Assembly (NCBI GenBank): GCA_038087035.1
Contig: CP051187.1
Span: forward strand, 5,524,001-5,588,000
Direction of reading: 5' to 3'
From: Gloeotrichia echinulata CP02
GTDB taxonomy: Bacteria; Cyanobacteriota; Cyanobacteriia; Cyanobacteriales; Nostocaceae
Length of the DNA: 64,000 nucleotides
Shown: positions 27,120-35,637 of the stretch, piece after piece
Position numbering within the stretch: position 1 is the first letter of the stretch
How the letters are laid out: every line of letters begins with the position of its first letter
Position numbers and translations under genes: made by a program
Notes under the pieces: model-generated
Told to the model about the DNA's origin: nothing
Database searches by the model: none
What the model saw: only the letters and a program-made list of their open reading frames with translations

Positions 27120-28232
27120 TTATTTTTCCCTAATTTCTTCTACTATAAAGTTACTGTAAAAAAAAGCTTTATCTTGTTGATACAGTCTTTGGGCAATATC
27201 ATCGAGAGGTTTTAATAAAAAATGCGTATTTTGATTGCTACAACGCTTTGTCAGGAGGTTCCAATAAGCTAAACGACCGCCACTTTTACCGACACGTACC
27301 AATTGTTTTAATAGCTTGTAGTAATTTTCGACAGACATATATTCAAAAATATTACTTAAATTAAATTTATCAAAATAATTATCATCAATAGTTTCTATAA
27401 AATCTTCAATGGCGATGCAATACCATTCTAAGCGATCAAGATTATCGCGAATTTTATCAAAGTTTTCCAGCCTAAAAGCGCAGGGTAATGCTTTCAGATG
27501 TTGTCCTGTAGCAATCCATTGTAAATAAGGATTTTCGCTAGGATTTAAAATTGTCATAGCGTAGCGAGTTCGCTGTAAAAGATGCTTGGCGATACTATTA
27601 TCTTGAACATAATCAAAAAAACTGGGGTCGCGTCCTAAACGTCCTAGTAAAAACCGAGAAAAAAATAGCTTAAAACATAATCGCCATCGCCAATTATTCC
27701 ACTCCTCTTCATAAAAAGCCAGACGCTGGGACGGGGCTTTATTTACAAGAGCATCACTAATTTTTTGGCGATTATGAATTAACGGCAAAACTCTATCACT
27801 AAATAAAGCTAAATAGCGCTCAAATTTACCAGCCCTCCCGATACCTTGAGCAATAATTGCTGGGCGCGAGTCCCAAAATTGCTTTGTATTTGGCGATAAC
27901 TGACTACAGCAACGATGATATAATTGAATGCGATCTCGACCATCAGCAACGATGGAACCAATTAACATTAGCAGTTCGGTGTGGTTTAATTCTCGGTATG
28001 CTGCAACCTTCAACTCCAAACAAGCAATTTGTGCAGGATTTAAATCCACTGCAATCACTTTTTTGGGGTTACGGCTTAACATTGCTAAGGTATTATCTCC
28101 AGCCGAAGCTATAGAGAGACAAACATCACTTGATTGAATGTCGAGAGCTTCTATTAAGATGTCCGTATCTTCCCAACATTGGGCATAACGAATATCAGAA
28201 AAATCTGCTTTAGCTGTAATTTCACTTGGCAT
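27120..28232 (-). CDS. DUF3419 / BtaA-like aminocarboxypropyltransferase
   Basis: A 370-aa protein beginning with FSDIRYAQCWEDTDILIEAL and the AdoMet-binding segment CLSIASAGDNTLAML (about 38-52) with VIAVDLNPAQIACLELK, all typical of DUF3419. BtaA, the characterised member, transfers a 3-amino-3-carboxypropyl group from AdoMet to diacylglycerol for betaine lipid synthesis. Here BtaB (the N-methyltransferase) is not adjacent, so classical betaine lipid (DGTS) synthesis is not indicated; a related aminocarboxypropylation of another lipid or alcohol is a reasonable inference. It lies in the minus-strand biosynthetic run with repeat-filled spacers on both sides. Confidence 0.8.
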   Translation of the reverse strand: MPSEITAKADFSDIRYAQCWEDTDILIEALDIQSSDVCLSIASAGDNTLAMLSRNPKKVIAVDLNPAQIACLELKVAAYRELNHTELLMLIGSIVADGRDRIQLYHRCCSQLSPNTKQFWDSRPAIIAQGIGRAGKFERYLALFSDRVLPLIHNRQKISDALVNKAPSQRLAFYEEEWNNWRWRLCFKLFFSRFLLGRLGRDPSFFDYVQDNSIAKHLLQRTRYAMTILNPSENPYLQWIATGQHLKALPCAFRLENFDKIRDNLDRLEWYCIAIEDFIETIDDNYFDKFNLSNIFEYMSVENYYKLLKQLVRVGKSGGRLAYWNLLTKRCSNQNTHFLLKPLDDIAQRLYQQDKAFFYSNFIVEEIREK

Positions 28233-28284
28233 TATATATTGTGGGCATTAGCCATTGGTCATCGGGAATTGGGTATTTTTGTTG

Positions 28285-28369
28285 ATTTTTTTGAACCATA
28301 AATCCTCGTAGGGGCGCAAGGCCTTGCGCCCCAAAAGCGTGGTCTATGTACCTGAAAATCCCTGTAACC
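28285..28369 (-). repeat. Dispersed palindromic repeat, family A (reverse orientation)
   Basis: On the minus strand it reads TTACAGGGATTTTCAGGTAC then ATAGACCACGC, a 22-bp perfect palindrome (28311-28332) and a right arm related to TATGGTTCAAA. The left arm overlaps the end of the dikinase-like gene and supplies its last codons (LQGFSGT) and TAG stop. It fills the 111-bp gap before the DUF3419 gene. Confidence 0.8.
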
Positions 28370-30974
28370 GAGTAATTTTTCCTGTACTACCATCCATTTC
28401 TACCAAATCTCCATCCTTTAACCACTGAGTCACCCCAGAAATTGAAACTATGGCGGGTATACCCAATTCCCTGGCGACAATTGCTGCATGAGACAGCAAG
28501 CTACCACGTTCTACTAGCAAGCCTGCAGCGCTAGGAAATAGCAAAATCCAACCAGGGTCTGTACGTTCGGCAACAAGAATTGTACCACTGGTTAACAGGT
28601 TATTATTATCGTTAGTTAAAACTTCTTGGGGATCAAAAATTACACGTACATGACCACGCACAACACCTGGGGAGCAAGCAATTCCTTGTTTTTGTTGGCT
28701 TAATTCTTCTTGTTTTGCAGTTAAATTCTCCTGTTGAAAAGAATTACCTTGGTGAACAATACCACGAGTTGCAAAACGAGATGAGGGCGGCGTCTGTAAA
28801 TAATATTCGGCAAATTCAGCTTTACGTAATGCTACTAATCCTTTTAAATTGGTGCAGGTAGTTGTACCTTCAATAAACATGAGAATTTCGTTTACTTCTA
28901 AATAGAAAATATCTGCTGGAGATATCAGTAAATCTAAAGCATAAAAACGCCGTCCCAATTCAACAAAAACCCGTCTAGCTCTACCAAAAACACGAGTTCG
29001 TTCAAACCGCAAATTTTCCCGCGATTGCACTCGTTTTCTGGCGTTGTTTAATACCCAATTGAATATTAATTTGCGTAGAGGATTGGCTCTTAAAGCCTGA
29101 TGTGCTTTTTGTTCGGCGGCTTGACGAAAAGATATAATTGGTTTGTTTCGGTAGATGACACCCATCTGGATTAATTGCCCAATTCCACGCAACAACAGCA
29201 AAGGCTGATCGTGTAATGTCGGACTTTCTAGCTTCAATTCATCCAAACAGCGATCGCCAAATTTTTCGATATATTCCTGATACTCTAACTGAAACTGTGG
29301 TATGGTTTCCATTACTTGTAAAATAGCATCTAACGAACCTTGGCAAAGTAATTTGGCAAACTCAGGATTTTCTGAGGCTAAATTTGCCATTTTCTGCATT
29401 CTTTTGGCAGGTTCTGCACTAATAACACCTCCCTCTAAGCCAATCAAATCATTTTGAAGACTTCCTAATTCATCACCACACCATTTGGCTGTCAGACTTC
29501 GCAATAAACCATAAAAAATCATGGCAAAAAAATCATTAATTAAGGGTGCATCCCAATGAGTCAGTAATTTACCCTCAATTTGGCGATAATAAGTAGCCAA
29601 CTCATCCGCACGCCAATGCTCTAAATTCAGTGATGGCAAAGACAGAGCTTGATTTATTCTGGTATAAAATTGCTGAATCCGAACTGGGAGCAAAAAATAG
29701 TTACTAATTAAACCCACAACAGTCTTGCACAAATACCAACTATCTTGTAACCGATTTTGCCAAGTTGCCGCCTGTAACTCCGCGATAATACTGTCCGGCA
29801 AAGATTCTTTTACCCCCATCATTTGCTCCATAAAGCGCCGATTCACAGTAAAACCGGGCAACAAAGCCAGAACTTTATACCAACTGAGCAGGTTATAAAA
29901 AACACGCCCGCGAATTAAGCCAATCATCCGGGCAAAGGTATCATGATGTTGGGCAATTTTAGCTGGAGGTACGCCCATAAAATGGCAAAATTGACGGTAT
30001 ACTTCTTCATAGGCTTTACGGGCAAAGCTAAACGTCAGGGGTTGGGTAACACCACTATAGCTTTCAGCTATATTACTATTATCCCATAAATTCAGGACAC
30101 CATCTGGTTGTGCGATTTGCCCTAAAGTCGTAATGGGACGGGATTGTAGGAGGTAGAGTTGTCCATTGGCGATCGCCCACTCAATATCCTGGGGACGGTG
30201 AAAATATCTCCCAGCTTGACGCACGCAACCTGCGACTGCTTGAACTTGCCCATCATCTAGCACTGGTTGATCAACAATCTGACACTTAATAATCTTACCT
30301 GCTCGATCCACATAATAACTATCTGCGTCACTTTCCCCCGAAACCAAAGAAGCACCATTACCAGAGACAGCACTAACCACAGCTATTCCCTGGGTTCCGG
30401 TTACAGGTTCTACCCCAAAAGCCACTCCAGCCACTTGAGGATACACCATACGTTGAATCAACACTGCAGGGGGTTGGGGAATGAGGCTTAATCCCCGTTC
30501 ACGACAGTACATTAACACGCGCTCAGAGAAACGCGATCGCCAAACCAGAGTAATTTTTTCGGCTACTTCCTCCAAGGATACATTCAAAAAGCTTTCTAAC
30601 TGTCCTGCAAAAGAATATTGCAAACCATCCTCCTCCACAGCAGAAGAACGTACTGCTACTAGTTCGCCACTTGGAGAAAGTTCAGCTAAAGCCTGCTGTA
30701 ATTCTTGTAAAATCAATGGGTGAAGTTGTATTTGTGGGAAATTTTGGTGTAACCTTTGTAATTTTAATAATAAAGCTGCTATTTCCGACTCATCTTGAAT
30801 ACTTTTCCAGCCAGAGAGTTGTTCTGTTGTGAGACTAAATTCCCACGCTGCGCTGGAGACAACAAACCCCTTGGGAATCAGAAAACCTGCTTTTTCCAAC
30901 TGTCCTAAAGCTTTGGCCTTACCACCCAATAAAGACTCTGTGGCTTGATTTTCCAAACGCAGAATATAATTCAT
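28344..30974 (-). CDS. PEP-synthase-like dikinase; rifampicin-phosphotransferase architecture
   Basis: An 876-aa protein. Residues 1-290 form a PPDK_N-type ATP-grasp domain (GGKAKALGQLEKAGFLIPKG, VAVRSSAVEEDGLQYSFAGQ, WAIANGQLYLLQSRPITT). About 300-760 is a large helical middle domain. The end is a phosphohistidine swivel domain with SLLSHAAIVARELGIP (His about 829) and EMDGSTGKITRL. The C-terminal TIM-barrel of true PEP synthase or PPDK is missing; ATP-grasp, substrate domain and His domain is the layout of rifampicin phosphotransferase. It probably uses ATP to phosphorylate a small organic molecule made in this cluster. The last codons lie within a dispersed repeat. Confidence 0.82.
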   Translation of the reverse strand: MNYILRLENQATESLLGGKAKALGQLEKAGFLIPKGFVVSSAAWEFSLTTEQLSGWKSIQDESEIAALLLKLQRLHQNFPQIQLHPLILQELQQALAELSPSGELVAVRSSAVEEDGLQYSFAGQLESFLNVSLEEVAEKITLVWRSRFSERVLMYCRERGLSLIPQPPAVLIQRMVYPQVAGVAFGVEPVTGTQGIAVVSAVSGNGASLVSGESDADSYYVDRAGKIIKCQIVDQPVLDDGQVQAVAGCVRQAGRYFHRPQDIEWAIANGQLYLLQSRPITTLGQIAQPDGVLNLWDNSNIAESYSGVTQPLTFSFARKAYEEVYRQFCHFMGVPPAKIAQHHDTFARMIGLIRGRVFYNLLSWYKVLALLPGFTVNRRFMEQMMGVKESLPDSIIAELQAATWQNRLQDSWYLCKTVVGLISNYFLLPVRIQQFYTRINQALSLPSLNLEHWRADELATYYRQIEGKLLTHWDAPLINDFFAMIFYGLLRSLTAKWCGDELGSLQNDLIGLEGGVISAEPAKRMQKMANLASENPEFAKLLCQGSLDAILQVMETIPQFQLEYQEYIEKFGDRCLDELKLESPTLHDQPLLLLRGIGQLIQMGVIYRNKPIISFRQAAEQKAHQALRANPLRKLIFNWVLNNARKRVQSRENLRFERTRVFGRARRVFVELGRRFYALDLLISPADIFYLEVNEILMFIEGTTTCTNLKGLVALRKAEFAEYYLQTPPSSRFATRGIVHQGNSFQQENLTAKQEELSQQKQGIACSPGVVRGHVRVIFDPQEVLTNDNNNLLTSGTILVAERTDPGWILLFPSAAGLLVERGSLLSHAAIVARELGIPAIVSISGVTQWLKDGDLVEMDGSTGKITRLQGFSGT

Positions 30975-31079
30975 ATTAAGTAGATCGGGGTGAATAAACC
31001 ATACTAGCTTTGGTCGTCATTGGTTATTTGTTATTAGTCATTAGTCATTAGTCAAACAATTTTAGATTTATAGTAATTT

Positions 31080-31203
31080 AGGACTTACGCAACTGGCACA
31101 ATAATAATTGTAGGGTGCGTGACGCAGCGATAAATATTGTACGTAGTCACAAGACTTGTGGCGTCACGCACCATTCTTTAAATGTGACACTAGCGTAAGT
31201 CCT
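31080..31203. repeat. MITE-like element with 11-bp perfect termini and inner 12-bp palindrome arms
   Basis: AGGACTTACGC (31080-31090) and GCGTAAGTCCT (31193-31203) are exact terminal inverted repeats. Inside, GGTGCGTGACGC (31114-31125) and GCGTCACGCACC (31161-31172) are a second exact inverted pair. A copy of the inner part lies at 37578-37637. The right terminus overlaps the UbiA-like gene, whose last codons (LQDLR) and TAG stop lie in it. Confidence 0.85.
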
Positions 31204-32212
31204 GTAATTTTGGGGAATGTAACAACATTGGTAAGATACCCAAACTGAGGTAAACTAACAAAGTCCATAATCCAGACATCGTTTCAATTGCATTTGCTTT
31301 TCGAGTTGTAGGTTTTTTGATAAATAACCAAGCGACCCCCACAGCACAAGCAAACATTACCAGTAACAAAGCAGCAACAGGAAGCAGAAACAGCAATTGA
31401 TTTGCGGCGCAAACAGCTGTAACTGCAGTTAACAGAAGTACCAAAAGCCAAGCTTTCACAGCTTTTTGATATCCCCAAACTGCGCTATAGGTATCAACGC
31501 CAAACTCTTCATCGCTAGGAACTCGAATTTTGCGACCAATTTCGATCACCATCCCATTAAAAAAGCTAGCTAATAAAAACCAGAAGCTATTTACAGGAAT
31601 TATAGTCCCAGCCACCAACCAATCACAGGCAGTACTATACAGATTGATGAGTGGTAAAATCACCATATGGCTCAACATATAAATTAACGGATGAGCTTTG
31701 AGCCACTGCGCTATAAAAAACTCTTTGCTCATCAAACCCAAGTAAAGCCAAACAGCACCTAAAGGTAAAATTAACGATGGCGCCAACCAGAAACTCAAAC
31801 CCAACTGAGCGATCGCACTCATAACACCCAACCAACCCAACTCTGGTAAACTAATTAAACCTCTCGGAACTGGACGGTAAGCACGGTAAAGGCTATCGTC
31901 TGCAAAATCCTTAAATTCATCGGCTATCCGCAGTTGTAAAAAGAATAAAAACACACACGTAAAGGCCACAAAAAAAGCAGCAAATAGAGGATAAAAATTT
32001 ATTTTTCCACCCCGCAATAAAACAGAGTAACAAACTGCAGAGCTACTAAAAACCGCAATTAACAACCCATTTTTGATGACAGGGAAACGCTCCTGTTGAT
32101 ATACCCACCATTTTTTAATATTACGTTTCAAATTTGATTTAAAATCAACCACAGAATCAAGTTTCTTCTCTTCGAGAATTGGCGAGGTTTTGAGCTTGTT
32201 CAATTTCTTCAT
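31190..32212 (-). CDS. UbiA-superfamily prenyltransferase-like membrane protein
   Basis: A 340-aa polytopic protein with about eight hydrophobic helices and both acidic motifs of the UbiA fold. These are RIADEFKDFADD (95-106), followed by AYRPVPRGLIS as in chlorophyll and homogentisate prenyltransferases, and GRKIRVPSDEEFGVDTYS (226-243). These Asp clusters bind Mg-diphosphate of a prenyl donor. The acceptor is unknown. It overlaps the previous gene by 56 nt, so the true start may be GTG at 32152, just after that gene's stop. Its 3' end lies inside a MITE-like repeat. With the lycopene-cyclase-like neighbour it suggests isoprenoid chemistry; UbiA members also include lycopene elongases. Confidence 0.72.
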   Translation of the reverse strand: MKKLNKLKTSPILEEKKLDSVVDFKSNLKRNIKKWWVYQQERFPVIKNGLLIAVFSSSAVCYSVLLRGGKINFYPLFAAFFVAFTCVFLFFLQLRIADEFKDFADDSLYRAYRPVPRGLISLPELGWLGVMSAIAQLGLSFWLAPSLILPLGAVWLYLGLMSKEFFIAQWLKAHPLIYMLSHMVILPLINLYSTACDWLVAGTIIPVNSFWFLLASFFNGMVIEIGRKIRVPSDEEFGVDTYSAVWGYQKAVKAWLLVLLLTAVTAVCAANQLLFLLPVAALLLVMFACAVGVAWLFIKKPTTRKANAIETMSGLWTLLVYLSLGILPMLLHSPKLQDLR

Positions 32213-32603
32213 CTTCCCATCCCCGCGCTTTTAACCTGCTATAAATTTGCGTATCACTCCAACCTTGTCTTTGACATTTTTTGATGTAATCAACTAAAGA
32301 TAATAGTTCGGTATTATTAATTGGTAGATTTATTGGCGTTTGATCAGCATCAGCAGTTGCTATTCTAAAAGCTCTTCTCATCCGTTCTTCTCCAAACAAC
32401 AAACTGCAAATTTCAAATACAGTCCAACCAACAACCCAGCAAAGGGGAATCCATATCAGTAGACTAATTCCCAAAGTACAAACAATGGAAGCAGATACAA
32501 TCATCCCAGCATTTTCAATTCCACCAGAAATTACTGCTATGGATATAAATACAATTAACGCACCCAAACAAATCAGTGCTGGATTTCGGAAAAAAAACAT
32601 CAT
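32157..32603 (-). CDS. Small membrane protein with C-terminal helical domain, unknown
   Basis: A 148-aa protein with two hydrophobic helices near the N-terminus (about 8-28 and 34-62) and a soluble tail LVDYIKKCQRQGWSDTQIYS followed by RLKARGWEDEEIEQA. That tail looks like a short helical domain seen at the end of other membrane proteins (repeated aromatic W/Y-D-E pattern). I do not recognise a family. It starts at ATGATG overlapping the TGA stop of the upstream membrane protein and overlaps the UbiA-like gene. The three are therefore translationally coupled and may form a membrane complex. Confidence 0.7.
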   Translation of the reverse strand: MMFFFRNPALICLGALIVFISIAVISGGIENAGMIVSASIVCTLGISLLIWIPLCWVVGWTVFEICSLLFGEERMRRAFRIATADADQTPINLPINNTELLSLVDYIKKCQRQGWSDTQIYSRLKARGWEDEEIEQAQNLANSRREET

Positions 32604-33628
32604 AAACTGTTATCCAATAGATTTTCCCAATACCGAATAAAAGCAATAATTAACGCCATATAACAAGGAATCGCAAAAGCTATTTCCACAGGCACATTTA
32701 AACCAGGAATTAACACACCTAGATAAAACTTTTGAGCGCTAGCACTATATACCCTAAAACCATTAACAATCAACCAAGACTCAAGCGGAACTGCGAGAAT
32801 AGTTGTAATACTTAAAGCCACTAAAAATCGGTAACCCATCGGAAAATAGCTAAAAAACTTCCCAACTAAAATAGCCGTCACAGCAATAATTGCAATCCAC
32901 ATTCCAGTAATCAAAAAACTAATATCGTGGAATATATACGACCACTGAGGAAGTTTTTGATTCTGTACCATCGGCTCAACCATCACTTCCAACAAAAAGA
33001 CGCCAAGAAAAGTAATTATAAAATCCCGCAGCCATTTTATCCGCTTTAAAGGTACTAATGGCACATCCTCAATGACAAAAGTCCAATATTTATAAAAGCT
33101 AATAATTAAACCTGTAAATACTGGTGTGTAGTACAGAAGTTCTATCGGAACTCCCCAAATAAACACACCAGATATAGCCTTTTGTACCTCAGGAGAATAA
33201 CTGCGTATACCGATATTTACCACCAACATTTCTAACCAAATAATGGTGAAGGTTAATATCACTAAGTACAAAAAAAATCGCTTCCACTCTTTAACGGTTG
33301 GTAATAACCTATCTACCAACAAAACAACCATCATTATCAAAGAAGTCCAACCAATTGTCAGCACCCAACTCACATCATGATATAGATAAGCCCACTGACC
33401 CATCTTATGATTATTCCACATAGGAGCCGTAAATAACTCAAATATCAACACTCCCACAGCCATAATGGCAAACCTGAGCCAAATTCTATCTTTAATTTTA
33501 GATAGAAACAATAAAGACCCAGCAAACACTGCAACAACAAACAACTCAAATATTACAATCGGTACAGTTGGAGTTTTATCAAAGCTACAATTAGCAAAAA
33601 TTGGACTAAAAACGAGAGATGAAATCAT
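32600..33628 (-). CDS. Internally duplicated membrane protein resembling tandem lycopene-cyclase domains
   Basis: A protein of about 342 aa, nearly all hydrophobic, made of two homologous halves. PMWNNHKMGQWAYLYHD then IRSYSPEVQKAISGV and VPIELLYYTPVF correspond to PMVQNQKLPQWSYIFHD then FRVYSASAQKFYLGV and VPVEIAFAIPCY. The pattern G-x-R-x-Y then VP-I/V-E resembles the PLEE region of CrtYc/Yd-type lycopene cyclase domains, but the second Glu is missing, so catalysis is uncertain. The open frame extends to 33811, but that part (KGLAPLPRPCAPKAW) is translated dispersed repeat. ATG 33628 is the first plausible start. The stop overlaps the next gene (ATGA). Confidence 0.65.
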   Translation of the reverse strand: MISSLVFSPIFANCSFDKTPTVPIVIFELFVVAVFAGSLLFLSKIKDRIWLRFAIMAVGVLIFELFTAPMWNNHKMGQWAYLYHDVSWVLTIGWTSLIMMVVLLVDRLLPTVKEWKRFFLYLVILTFTIIWLEMLVVNIGIRSYSPEVQKAISGVFIWGVPIELLYYTPVFTGLIISFYKYWTFVIEDVPLVPLKRIKWLRDFIITFLGVFLLEVMVEPMVQNQKLPQWSYIFHDISFLITGMWIAIIAVTAILVGKFFSYFPMGYRFLVALSITTILAVPLESWLIVNGFRVYSASAQKFYLGVLIPGLNVPVEIAFAIPCYMALIIAFIRYWENLLDNSL

Positions 33629-33727
33629 AAGATAATTGAGGATTTTAGGGATTTTATATTTAAACCTAGTCCATGTTGAAACCTGGAGTTTTGAATTACA
33701 GCAGATTGCAGGTAAATGAGGTACAGA

Positions 33728-33862
33728 TATTACAATGATTTTCAGGTAAATAGACCACGCTTTTGGGGCGCAAGGCCTTGGTAGGGGCGCAAGGCCTTTG
33801 TAGGGGCGCAAGGCCTTGCGCCCCTACAAGGATCTGTGGTTCAAAGAAATAAAAATTGCTGT
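33728..33862 (+). repeat. Dispersed palindromic repeat, family A, with triplicated core
   Basis: The left arm TTACAATGATTTTCAGGTAA then ATAGACCACGC and the right arm TGTGGTTCAAA...AAAAATTGCTGTA bound a core in which GGGGCGCAAGGCCTT occurs three times before the closing CGCCCC. The partial triplication suggests slippage or repeated insertion at the same palindrome. It separates the radical SAM gene from the duplicated membrane protein gene. Confidence 0.8.
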
Positions 33863-33905
33863 ATGTATTGTATCATTGCGACCGAGGAGGGAAATAAGAG
33901 GTTTT

Positions 33906-35048
33906 TTATTTACCACCAGATACCACTTCTTTTTGGCGAAATTCAGAATCTTTAATTTTGCATCCTCCCCATTTAGCCTGACAAAATTCTGGTAAAGTTG
34001 TGAGCCTATCCCAAATTTTCCAAAGAGGTTCTTCAAGAATATTACCAAACTTAGCATGATTGAAATCACAAGACATAATGTCACCATAGGGAGAAGTGTA
34101 AAAATAACTAGTACCGCAAGAACAACCCACACTTTTGTAGCTAGAAAAATAAGCAAAGAAAACCACTCCCGGATAACTAGGATTTTGGTTGTATTTTCTG
34201 GCTGAATGAATCATCTCTTCTACCCAGTGGTGATTATCGACTAAATCCTCACGTTGTTTATATCTTCCTGTTGGTAATGCATCAAAAACTAAAACCTCAT
34301 GAATTCCAATTTCTTTAGCTAATTCGACAATTTTATCTAACTCTCCTTCCGCATAAGATTCTGGGGTCATTGTGGTAGAAATTCCGCAAGAAAAACCTAA
34401 TTTTTTGGCTTTTTTTATTCCTTTAATTGCCTGATCAAATAAACCTTGTTTTGAGCGAAAGCTGTCGTGTTTATCTCGATTAGCTGAATCAATACTGATA
34501 TAAATACTATCTAAACCAGCTTTTTTAAGCTCTATCGCTCGTTCAGCTAAATTCCAACCATTAGTAAATAAAATAGTTGTGGCGAAATCTTTATTTACAG
34601 AACTAATTATTTCCGGTAAATCTTCTCTTAATAAAGGTTCACCACCTACAAAATTAATCACCGATACACCCAAATCCTGGGAATCTTGAATCAACTTTTG
34701 AGCCTGTTCTAATGTCAAACAATGTCTACCTTTCTCCTCCACCGCCGTAAAGAAACTGCAATGCTCGCAAGTAGCATTACAAATATCATTGACGGCAAAG
34801 CTCATCATATTTGGTAAATTTTTGTTTTGAATACTTCGATATAAAATACGAGAAATAAAGTTAGCTGCTGGCTTACTAAATAAAGCTGGCGTAGATAATG
34901 AATAAACCGGATAACCGTTGCGAAAATGTATGATTTTGTTATGATTCAAATAAATTCGATAAAGTATATTCACAAAATCTGCACTATAGTCAAGAGCGCT
35001 AGTAGCTAAAAACCACTTTAGACGCAAGTTTGCTAGCAGGGAATTCAT
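33906..35048 (-). CDS. Radical SAM protein with extra C-terminal Cys-rich region
   Basis: A 380-aa protein with the radical SAM [4Fe-4S] motif CNATCEHC (C90, C94, C97). The AdoMet-binding GGEPLLREDL follows, then a C-terminal SPASM/twitch-like region GCSCGTSYFYTSPYGDIMSC ... FCQAKWGGC, which could bind auxiliary clusters. The phrase SPYGDIMSCDF...FGNILEEPLWKIW is typical of the MoaA/PqqE/HpnH-like group. It starts the minus-strand biosynthetic run and precedes the membrane genes. The target (peptide, lipid head group or isoprenoid) cannot be inferred from sequence. A probable ATG start lies at 35048. Confidence 0.87.
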   Translation of the reverse strand: MNSLLANLRLKWFLATSALDYSADFVNILYRIYLNHNKIIHFRNGYPVYSLSTPALFSKPAANFISRILYRSIQNKNLPNMMSFAVNDICNATCEHCSFFTAVEEKGRHCLTLEQAQKLIQDSQDLGVSVINFVGGEPLLREDLPEIISSVNKDFATTILFTNGWNLAERAIELKKAGLDSIYISIDSANRDKHDSFRSKQGLFDQAIKGIKKAKKLGFSCGISTTMTPESYAEGELDKIVELAKEIGIHEVLVFDALPTGRYKQREDLVDNHHWVEEMIHSARKYNQNPSYPGVVFFAYFSSYKSVGCSCGTSYFYTSPYGDIMSCDFNHAKFGNILEEPLWKIWDRLTTLPEFCQAKWGGCKIKDSEFRQKEVVSGGK

Positions 35049-35637
35049 AATTTATCTATTATTTTGTGTATTTTAATAGTTGCTTACAGAAGTATTTTTT
35101 TATTAGATATAGGACTAATATTTGATTTTTGAAATATACGTAGGTAGGGCTATGCCTTACAAAACCTGGATGTGCTTGGCATTGCCTAGCCTACAGATAC
35201 TGAGATTTTTTCAGAAATCAAATATGATTACTATATAAAACACATAGTTAGAATACAGTTTAAAACTCTTGGATAGGTGTAAATTTAATTATTATTTTAT
35301 TTTTTGGCTAATTGCAATTTATAGAATCTTCCCGTAAATAAGACCACGCTTTTGGGGCGCAAGGCCTTGCGCCCCTACAAGTATCTGTGGTTATGGGATG
35401 AAAATTCCTCTCAAAACGATAAGTACAAACTTAGATTGTCAGGTTACTTGTTATACATATTCATGACACTGGCTCGGCGATCGCATTTTTGAGGATGGTA
35501 TGATTACCATGTGATCACAAGCAGAGGCTAGCACTTGGCGCATGACCCCAAGTTTTTGGGGAATGGTGAAAACTGCTTTGTAAGTTATTAGACTGAAGAT
35601 AAGTTGCCCTGCTCTTAAGAACAGTCCCATAAATACA
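35049..35637. other. Divergent spacer with family A repeat (35331-35412)
   Basis: This 589-bp gap between the radical SAM gene and the NdbB-like gene has no gene. It holds an inverted-repeat segment (GTAGGTAGGGCTATGCCTTAC near 35140, and TGGCATTGCCTAGCCTAC near 35175). It also holds a family A repeat with left arm AAATAAGACCACGC, the 22-bp palindrome at 35354-35375 and right arm CTGTGGTTATGGGATGAAAA. The promoter of the NdbB-like gene must lie in the last 200 bp; no clear -35/-10 pair stood out. Confidence 0.6.
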
